Source of the DNA: Bartonella alsatica
Lineage (GTDB): Bacteria > Pseudomonadota > Alphaproteobacteria > Rhizobiales > Rhizobiaceae
DNA: 64,000 nt
Reading direction: 5' to 3'
NCBI RefSeq assembly: GCF_013388295.1
Contig: NZ_CP058235.1
Coordinates: forward strand, 1,342,001-1,406,000
Positions 50,173-57,644 of this stretch are shown one piece after another (position 1 is the first letter of the stretch; every line of letters starts with the position of its first letter). A program made the position numbers and the translations under genes. The notes beneath the pieces were generated by a model. That model had not been told where the DNA came from, ran no database searches, and saw nothing but the letters and a program-made list of their open reading frames with translations.

Positions 50173-50586
50173 TTATGGTAGCCAGATTGTAGTTATACCT
50201 TCTGAATCAACCGTTTTGGATTTAGCCGCTGTCATTATATCTTGTATGATATCTTTTATGGGTCCTATCATAAGGCCTATGAGACTTAATACGTATCCGG
50301 CATAGAATAACCCTACTCCTATCGTCTCAACTAAAACTACCTTTTCAATTTTTCCTTCAATAGGATTCTTGCTTGTGGTTCCATAACTTATAGCAGGAAC
50401 AGAGAGAGCGGTTATCTTAGTTGCTGTAGGTGACGTATTCTTCATTTTTTCCATTACGGAGACAGAAATGTTATCTTTTTGAGTACTGTTCCTCAACTGA
50501 TTTGCATTAACATTCACTACTTGTGAAAGAGAAAAAGTAACAACTATAAAAATATTAAATACATAATTTTTAAATATTTTTATCAT
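50173..50586 (-). CDS. Small exported hydrophobic protein, array copy 3 (type I)
   Basis: The 137-residue protein has the shared signal peptide (36 of the first 38 residues match copy 2) with cleavage likely after NVNA, a polar segment of about 45 residues, and a C-terminal membrane segment at about 85-110 (GVGLFYAGYVLSLIGLMIG). The block GKIEKVV followed by TIG, GYV and IKDI is shared with copy 1, defining type I. The tail of about 25 residues is longer than in the other copies. No cysteines. The ribosome site is the shared GAGGTAAAATT. Family and function are unknown. Confidence 0.82.
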   Translation of the reverse strand: MIKIFKNYVFNIFIVVTFSLSQVVNVNANQLRNSTQKDNISVSVMEKMKNTSPTATKITALSVPAISYGTTSKNPIEGKIEKVVLVETIGVGLFYAGYVLSLIGLMIGPIKDIIQDIMTAAKSKTVDSEGITTIWLP

Positions 50587-50606
50587 AATTTTACCTCATT
50601 TATTTT
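50483..50606 (-). repeat. 124-bp direct repeat, unit in array copy 3
   Basis: This block covers the ribosome site and signal-peptide region of copy 3. By my alignment it differs from 51005-51128 at only four positions. The flanking parts of the two genes are much less alike. Confidence 0.85.
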
Positions 50607-50748
50607 TTATTATCCAAAATGAATAATTAGATGCAGAATCTAGTAAACGTAAGATACGTAAGTGTTCAGAGTCCGCGTTGTCGTTATTTGAAAGTCTACT
50701 ATCTATTTTGGTTAAGAATAAAGAACATAAAGTATAATTATCATAGTA

Positions 50749-51108
50749 TTATTGGAAGGCTTCTACTATGGTTTTTATTATCCATCCTAAAAACATGCCC
50801 ACCACACTTGTCCCATAACCAGCCAATATTCCAGCACCAAACGTTCCTAATGTGATAGGTTCAAGCAGTACATTTTCAATTTTTGCCTCAGAGGTAGTAT
50901 TATTGTTTGCTTGATAAGTTAAGTTTGGAAGAGAGATAGCAGTCATGTTTGTTGCTTTTTCTCTTGTATGTTCCGTTACGGATATAGAAATACTATCTTT
51001 TTGCGTACTGTTCCTCAACTGATTTGCATTAACATTCACCACTTGTGAAAGAGAAAAAGTAACAACTATAAAAATATTAAATACATAATTTTTAAATACT
51101 TTTGCCAT
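50749..51108 (-). CDS. Small exported hydrophobic protein, array copy 2 (type II)
   Basis: The 119-residue protein has the common signal peptide (FNIFIVVTFSLSQVVNVNA), a polar mid-part and a hydrophobic C-terminal region (LGTFGAGILAGYGTSVVGMF) ending in GWIIKTIVEAFQ. Its second half carries LEPITLG, like copy 4, and lacks the GKIEKVV/IKDI block of copies 1 and 3, so it is type II. No cysteines. The Gly-rich, amphipathic end recalls pore-forming peptides or bacteriocin-like molecules, but this is only a resemblance. Function unknown. Confidence 0.82.
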   Translation of the reverse strand: MAKVFKNYVFNIFIVVTFSLSQVVNVNANQLRNSTQKDSISISVTEHTREKATNMTAISLPNLTYQANNNTTSEAKIENVLLEPITLGTFGAGILAGYGTSVVGMFLGWIIKTIVEAFQ

Positions 51109-51128
51109 AATTTTACCTCATTTATTTT
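51005..51128 (-). repeat. 124-bp direct repeat, unit in array copy 2
   Basis: This is the partner of 50483-50606. It spans the shared upstream region, the start codon and the signal-peptide coding part of copy 2. The high identity against the divergent C-terminal halves suggests recent duplication or gene conversion of this part alone. Confidence 0.85.
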
Positions 51129-51153
51129 CTACATACCCTTAAGGGCGGTAAGC

Positions 51154-51172
51154 TAATTAACTTTGTTAATTA
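51154..51172. other. Hairpin between array copies 1 and 2
   Basis: TAATTAAC and GTTAATTA form an 8-bp stem with a 3-base TTT loop (51154-51172), just after a perfect CCCTTAAGGG palindrome. It lies between the stop of copy 1 and the start of copy 2. It could be an RNA processing or attenuation element; no T-run follows directly. Confidence 0.4.
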
Positions 51173-51231
51173 CCTAAAGATGAAGAGCTGATTAATTACT
51201 GGTTTGATACATGAAGAATAATAATATAACA

Positions 51232-51585
51232 CTACGTTTTAAGCATTATTGTTATATCCTTTATCCATCCTATTACAGAGCTTATAAAGCTTATTACGTA
51301 TCCGGTAATCAACAGCCCCGTTCCTATCGTAACAAGTTCAACTACTTTTTCAATTTTTCCTTCAAAGAAAGTTCCGTGTGTCGTTCCATAGTTTACAGTT
51401 GGAATAGAGAAAGCGGTTGTCATAACTACTTTAGGCGCCATGTTTTCTGCTTTTTCCATTACGTAATCAACAACTTCCTCTTTTTGAGGAATGTTTCTCA
51501 AGTAATGTGCGTTAACATTAGCAATTTGAGAAAGAAAAAAAGCAACGACTATAAAAATATTGGTTACATTAAATACTTTTGCCAT
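51232..51585 (-). CDS. Small exported hydrophobic protein, array copy 1 (type I)
   Basis: This first gene of the array encodes 117 residues: a signal peptide (FIVVAFFLSQIANVNA), a polar section and a hydrophobic C-terminal segment at about residues 84-108 (IGTGLLITGYVISFISSVIG) with a short basic tail. It has GKIEKVV, TIG and IKDI in common with copy 3. Its N-terminus is the most divergent of the four. The ribosome site reads GAGGTGGAATT. A near-consensus promoter lies about 115-145 bases upstream. Function and family unknown. Confidence 0.82.
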   Translation of the reverse strand: MAKVFNVTNIFIVVAFFLSQIANVNAHYLRNIPQKEEVVDYVMEKAENMAPKVVMTTAFSIPTVNYGTTHGTFFEGKIEKVVELVTIGTGLLITGYVISFISSVIGWIKDITIMLKT

Positions 51586-51679
51586 AATTCCACCTCATTT
51601 ATTTTCTACCTTACTAGCATTAGAGATAGATGCATCTGAAGATGCATGATGATGTCCTAAATAAATACAAATCGTATCT

Positions 51680-51786
51680 ATAAATTTCGCCACCTCTAGC
51701 AGTATAATCCATTATAAATTTATAGTCAACAAGAAAATGTGAACACTATGTATTTTATTGGATATAGATAAAAAGATTATAAATTT
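51680..51786. promoter_or_regulatory. Three copies of TATAAATTT around the array promoter
   Basis: TATAAATTT occurs at 51680-51688, 51713-51721 and 51778-51786. The middle copy lies within the palindrome TATAAATTTATA between the -35 and -10 boxes, as an operator might. AT-rich background makes chance occurrence possible. Confidence 0.35.
51701..51729 (-). promoter_or_regulatory. Near-consensus sigma-70 promoter of the small-gene array
   Basis: On the minus strand TTGACT (51724-51729) is separated by 17 bases from TATACT (51701-51706). This is the ideal spacing with each box one base off the consensus hexamers. The predicted start site near 51694 gives a leader of about 109 nt ahead of copy 1. 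It is the strongest promoter I could see in the window. Confidence 0.75.
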
Positions 51787-52555
51787 TATCTTATCTTATA
51801 TAAAGTATGTTGGAAAATTTACTAAAGATGTAATATATATAAAATTATAATTTACCAAAAAGTGGTAGTTAGATAAGTTTATCATAAAGAAGAAAGCTAT
51901 TAAAGTTATTCTTCAAGTCTGCATTAAAAATATTTTTTCATGTAGAGAATTACATAATAAGTCGTATGAGTAGTCTTTATTATTGTATAAGGATAGTATC
52001 ATACAATGAGTAAATCTTAATTATTAGCTATAAATGAGATTTCTTAAACTGTATTAAAAAATATTTGTAGTTAGATTGATAGTTCTCTGTTTATTATCCA
52101 ATGTGTAGTAAGAAAGAGGTATAAAAACTGTGAAGTCTTGATTAGCAAATAATTTTTTTAATAAATGTTAGAATTAACGGTAGAAATTTTATTCATAATA
52201 ACAGTTGTTACAGATTTTATACTCAAAGACCATATTTAGAGCTTATCCGATTGGTGTGTTTGCCCATACTATTATTATTGAAAGAAAGAGTATGCTTCAT
52301 TCTCAATTATATCAATTTTGTGTTTTGTTATGGTTACGAAGCAAAAGTATAGTTTTTTCATAAAAATAATATAGAATCTAAATTGGGTAGAGAAAAGATT
52401 GATAAATTATGACAATGATACACGCGAGTTATTTATCATCCTTAGCCAATGCAGTTGTGTTATAGCATTTATAGATTTGCCTTAGTCGAAGTGAAAGCAT
52501 ATTGATAGAAACAGATTGAGAGAGTTTATTAGCTGAAATGTGTTCAAGAGATCTT

Positions 52556-53257
52556 TTATGATAAATCTTGCCATGTTGCCATTGCTTCTAAGACTTTACT
52601 CAAGTGAGCATGTTTGGCGATAACTGTTTCAGCACCGGCTTCTGCAAGTGCATTAGAATGGCCAAAGTAACTGTGTGATCCTCCAGTAAAGCCAATGACG
52701 CGCATGCCTGCTGCTGTTGCAGCATGTACACCATGAAGTGAATCTTCTATAACAATAGTGTTTGACGGTTTTGCATGTAATTGTTGGGCGGCAAAAAGAA
52801 AAACATCAGGGGCTGGTTTAGTTTTTTTCGTTCCAACTTCAGGGGCAGAAAATATTTTATCTTTATCATCAAAAAGATCATAAAGATCAACAGTAATGAG
52901 CATTTCTTTTATATCCACGCTCTTTGCATTTGAGCAAATACAGTACGGATAACGAGTTTGAATAATTTCTAATATTTCTCTTATACCATCAATAGCACGT
53001 AACTCAGTTTTTATCTGTGCTCGAAAAAGATTTGACATTTGATCTATAAGATAAGCGGAAATTGGTTTTTCTGTTTCTTGTTCAACTTGTTGAAGAATAT
53101 CTCGAAAGATAAGCCCTGCATAACGCTTACTCAATTCTCCAGGTGATATTTCATATCCTGTTTGTTTAAGTAATTGAGATCCAATTTTTGCTGCGAGATA
53201 TTCAGAATCTACTAAAACTCCATCACAATCAAAAATAATGAGATCTATTTGAGGCAT
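52556..53257 (-). CDS. HAD-superfamily phosphatase (phosphoglycolate/sugar-phosphate type)
   Basis: The 233-residue protein is a class I HAD hydrolase with an alpha-helical cap. The nucleophile motif is IIFDCDGVLVDSE at the N-terminus, motif II is in CICSNAK (Ser), motif III in KPAPDVF (Lys) and motif IV in VIEDSLHGV. This pattern matches the beta-phosphoglucomutase/phosphoglycolate phosphatase group (YieH/GS1-like). The substrate is unknown. It is divergent from the DNA methyltransferase gene at 53587, its usual rhizobial neighbour. Confidence 0.9.
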   Translation of the reverse strand: MPQIDLIIFDCDGVLVDSEYLAAKIGSQLLKQTGYEISPGELSKRYAGLIFRDILQQVEQETEKPISAYLIDQMSNLFRAQIKTELRAIDGIREILEIIQTRYPYCICSNAKSVDIKEMLITVDLYDLFDDKDKIFSAPEVGTKKTKPAPDVFLFAAQQLHAKPSNTIVIEDSLHGVHAATAAGMRVIGFTGGSHSYFGHSNALAEAGAETVIAKHAHLSKVLEAMATWQDLS

Positions 53258-54723
<1,466 letters not shown>

Positions 54724-54943
54724 AGTACCAAACGGGCAGCATTATTATATTTACCAGTTCTTAATGTTATTTTTTTGTATTAAGACAATTTATAAAAAAG
54801 CGTATTTACTTCTTTTGCAAACATTTTTTATGCATACATCAATTGTCCTTATAATGTAGCAAGTGAATCTTTTTCTGATTCATCATAAAGAGGGTATGAA
54901 ATGAGAATGGAACTAAAAAATTCATTTTTTTGAGTTATGAGAA

Positions 54944-56002
54944 TTATTTTAATCTAAAGGAATCTGGAATCGCTAAAGCAATGGCTTTTTTCATGACTGT
55001 AGGAAGTGCTTCTTCGGCAAGATGCTGGATGTCGCACCACCAGCCATTTTCACGATTCATTTCGTGAATGCTATTGGTATAATAAACGTTGAGTTTTAGA
55101 GAAAAGTGGGTAAAAACATGTGTAATTTGTCCTTTAAATTGCCAGTTGGCGGTGCAGGGGGCATTTTGAAGTCCATTTTCGTTGTTTATTCCGATATTGT
55201 TAGGAATTTGGGTCATTCCACCTAGGAGTTTTTGGCCCTGTCGTTTTTCCAGATATATTTGATTATTTTCATTAAGTACAACAAAAGCAGCACCAGTTTT
55301 TGAAGGGCGTTCTTTTTTAGGCGCTTTAACTGGAAAAGACTCTGTTCTTTGCATCTTTGCTGCTTTGCACAAACTTTGAAGAGGGCAGAGGTAACAAGAT
55401 GGTTTACGTGGTGTACAAATGGTTGCTCCTAGATCCATCATTGCTTGAGCAAAGTCGCCAGGGCGATTTAAAGAGATAATTTCTCGTGTTTTTTCTTTGA
55501 TTTCAGCTTTTGCTTTTGGCAATACTGATGCGATAGCGAATAAGCGGGTTACCACGCGTTCGACATTACCATCAATAACTGCTACAGGGTGGTTAAAAGC
55601 AATTGCGGCAATGGCTGCTGCAGTATAGTCTCCAATACCAGATAAGGTACTCAATTCTTTTACAGATTGTGGAAATTTTCCTCCGTAGTTCTCAACAAGC
55701 TGTCTAGCACAATTTTTAAGATTACGTGCGCGTGAATAATAGCCTAGTCCAGCCCATGCTTTCATGATATCATCTTGTGAGGCTTTTGCTAAAGCAGCGA
55801 GGTCAGGCCACAGTTTCACAAATTTTTGAAAATAAGGTTTCACGGTTTCGACAGTTGTTTGTTGAAGCATGATTTCAGAAAGCCAAACTCGGTAAGGGTC
55901 AGGGTGAATGCCTTGTGCTTGTTTTTTAGGGGTAATGCGCCATGGTAAATCCCGGTGCTGTTGATCGTACCAAGAGAGAAGTTGCAAAGAAATTTCATGC
56001 AT
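54944..56002 (-). CDS. mutY: Adenine DNA glycosylase MutY
   Basis: MutY removes adenine mispaired with 8-oxoguanine. The 353-codon frame from ATG 56002 begins MHEISLQLLSWYDQQ as homologues do. The catalytic Glu (WLSEIMLQQTTV), the helix-hairpin-helix (LSGIGDYTAAAIA) and catalytic Asp (VIDGNVERV) are clear, and the Fe-S cluster is C-x6-C-x2-C-x5-C in CTPRKPSCYLCPLQSLC. A NUDIX-like C-terminal domain follows. The frame runs further up to 56050 but that extension is hydrophobic and not family-like. Confidence 0.94.
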   Translation of the reverse strand: MHEISLQLLSWYDQQHRDLPWRITPKKQAQGIHPDPYRVWLSEIMLQQTTVETVKPYFQKFVKLWPDLAALAKASQDDIMKAWAGLGYYSRARNLKNCARQLVENYGGKFPQSVKELSTLSGIGDYTAAAIAAIAFNHPVAVIDGNVERVVTRLFAIASVLPKAKAEIKEKTREIISLNRPGDFAQAMMDLGATICTPRKPSCYLCPLQSLCKAAKMQRTESFPVKAPKKERPSKTGAAFVVLNENNQIYLEKRQGQKLLGGMTQIPNNIGINNENGLQNAPCTANWQFKGQITHVFTHFSLKLNVYYTNSIHEMNRENGWWCDIQHLAEEALPTVMKKAIALAIPDSFRLK

Positions 56003-56215
56003 AATTATTTTCAACCATAGGGAGATATAAAATGCAAAAGAAAAAAGCATTTGTTTTATAACTCATGGTTTATTTTATCTTTTTAATTTATAGAGATTTA
56101 GGTTAAGCGTGAATATGATTTTGTTGATATTTGATAAGGTATTTGGGAGAAGAATAGTTTTTGGATTGAGAGAAATTGTTATAATTTAGTACATGGCTGA
56201 ATATGATTTAGAAAA

Positions 56216-56716
56216 ATGAGCAAACAATTTAAAAAACGTTATTTTTACTCTCTTTCTGAGATGGTCTCCAAAATGCTCGATCCAGTTTTACGTAAACGGA
56301 CAGGACTGAATGTAGCACTTCTAGAACATTGGCCGCAGATTGCAGGTTATGATATTAGTGAACATACAATACCACTTAAAATTATTTGGAAACGTCGTGC
56401 GTTTCAAGATGAAGTTTTCCAACCTGCAACACTTGTTGTGGCATGTGAAGGGGCTGCTGCTTTAAAATTGATACATGAAACAGATGAATTACTCCACAGA
56501 GTTAATGTTTTTTTTGGGTATGTTGCTGTTGATCGTATTAAAATTGAGCAAAGACGTGTATCTGTTTTGACAAATCATTTGCCGATGAAGCCAGACCTGA
56601 GTGAAAAAGATAAAAAACATGTAGAGAAAATGCTGGAGGAAGTTGAAAATGAAAATTTACGCCAATCACTTTATGAACTTGGTTGTTGCATTTTTGCAGA
56701 AAAAAATAATAGATAA
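56216..56716 (+). CDS. DciA/DUF721 family protein (replicative helicase loader)
   Basis: The 166-residue protein belongs to DUF721, whose members include DciA, the ancestral loader of the DnaB helicase in bacteria without DnaC. The N-terminal domain with LEHWPQIAGYDISEHTIP is typical. Position between mutY and dsbA is the normal rhizobial place. The helicase-loading role is from family knowledge. No dnaC-like gene is seen here. It overlaps nothing and dsbA follows after 85 bases. Confidence 0.85.
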   Translation: MSKQFKKRYFYSLSEMVSKMLDPVLRKRTGLNVALLEHWPQIAGYDISEHTIPLKIIWKRRAFQDEVFQPATLVVACEGAAALKLIHETDELLHRVNVFFGYVAVDRIKIEQRRVSVLTNHLPMKPDLSEKDKKHVEKMLEEVENENLRQSLYELGCCIFAEKNNR

Positions 56717-56801
56717 AGCAAGATATTTTATATATTTCTCTTTGGTATGTAGGAATTTTTAGATTCTTAATTAGTTTAATAACAATAGAAAAGTATTATT
56801 T

Positions 56802-57458
56802 ATGCTAACGTGTCGTTCTTTTTTGTCTTTCGGGGTAATTTTTTTCTTAGTGGCAACTGTACAGATCAGTGCAACTGTCGTTATTGCTAGTGGCACTAAA
56901 CCAGTTTCAACTGTTGATATGGCTAAAGTTCTTCAATTGACAAAAGTGAAGGATCGGTTTGAGGGTGAAGCGAATGCGCCAGTAACAATTGTTGAATACG
57001 CTTCGTTAACATGTATTCATTGTGCGTATTTTTATAATGATATACTTCCTCAAATTCGTAAAAAATATATCAAAACAGGCAAAGTAAAACTTATCTTCCG
57101 AGATTTTGCTTTTGATCCTCGGGCAACAGCAGGTTTTATGTTGGCACGATGTGCACCAGAAGATCGTTATTTTCCTTTGATAGAAGTCTTATTTCAAAAA
57201 CAGCAGGAGTGGGTCTGGGGACAGGATGCTCTGACACCATTGAAGAAACTTGGCTTAATGGCAGGTTTTACGGAAGAAAGTTTTAACGCTTGTCTGAAAA
57301 ACCAGTCTATTTTAGATGAAGTGAATGCATCTTTTGAGCGTGGAAAAGAGCTTGGTGTGACAGCAACACCAACCTTTTTTATTAATGGTAATAAGTATGA
57401 AGGTGTAATGTCTGTAGAATCCTTTTTTTCGGTGATTGATGATTTTCTTAAAAACTAA
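56802..57458 (+). CDS. Periplasmic DsbA-family thiol-disulfide oxidoreductase
   Basis: The 218-residue protein has a signal peptide (core FGVIFFLVATVQISATVV, end near residue 30) and a thioredoxin/DsbA fold with the active-site CIHC at residues 71-74. The cis-proline loop near the C-terminus reads GVTATPTFFING. It probably oxidises cysteines of exported proteins; the CIHC dipeptide differs from the E. coli CPHC and may shift its redox behaviour. Its neighbours match the rhizobial dciA-dsbA order. A DsbB partner is not in this window. Confidence 0.92.
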   Translation: MLTCRSFLSFGVIFFLVATVQISATVVIASGTKPVSTVDMAKVLQLTKVKDRFEGEANAPVTIVEYASLTCIHCAYFYNDILPQIRKKYIKTGKVKLIFRDFAFDPRATAGFMLARCAPEDRYFPLIEVLFQKQQEWVWGQDALTPLKKLGLMAGFTEESFNACLKNQSILDEVNASFERGKELGVTATPTFFINGNKYEGVMSVESFFSVIDDFLKN

Positions 57459-57502
57459 ATTTTCTCTTCAGAAAAGTAGATATTGATTATTGTGGTGTTA
57501 TC

Positions 57503-57517
57503 CTCCTTTTCAAGGAG
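57503..57517 (+). terminator. Weak hairpin downstream of dsbA
   Basis: CTCCTT-TTC-AAGGAG forms a 6-bp stem with a 3-base loop about 45 bases after the dsbA stop. It is followed by AATAGATTTT, a poor T-run, so termination here is only possible. Confidence 0.3.
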
Positions 57518-57644
57518 AATAGATTTTGCTCATTTATGAAGCAAGATTTTCTTTAGTTTAGCCAATTTTCAATTGAAATATTGCTTTTGTTGATTAGCCT
57601 GGATCAAATAATATTTTGATAACGATATTAGGAGGACTGATACG

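Larger units (their letters stand above)
51586..52555. other. Long AT-rich region upstream of the small-gene array
   Basis: Nearly 970 bases without a gene separate the array from the HAD hydrolase. The part nearest the array holds its leader (hairpin ATGCATC-TGAA-GATGCAT at 51630-51647) and promoter. The remainder is very AT-rich, with no frame of protein-like character, and may be decayed sequence. Confidence 0.5.
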
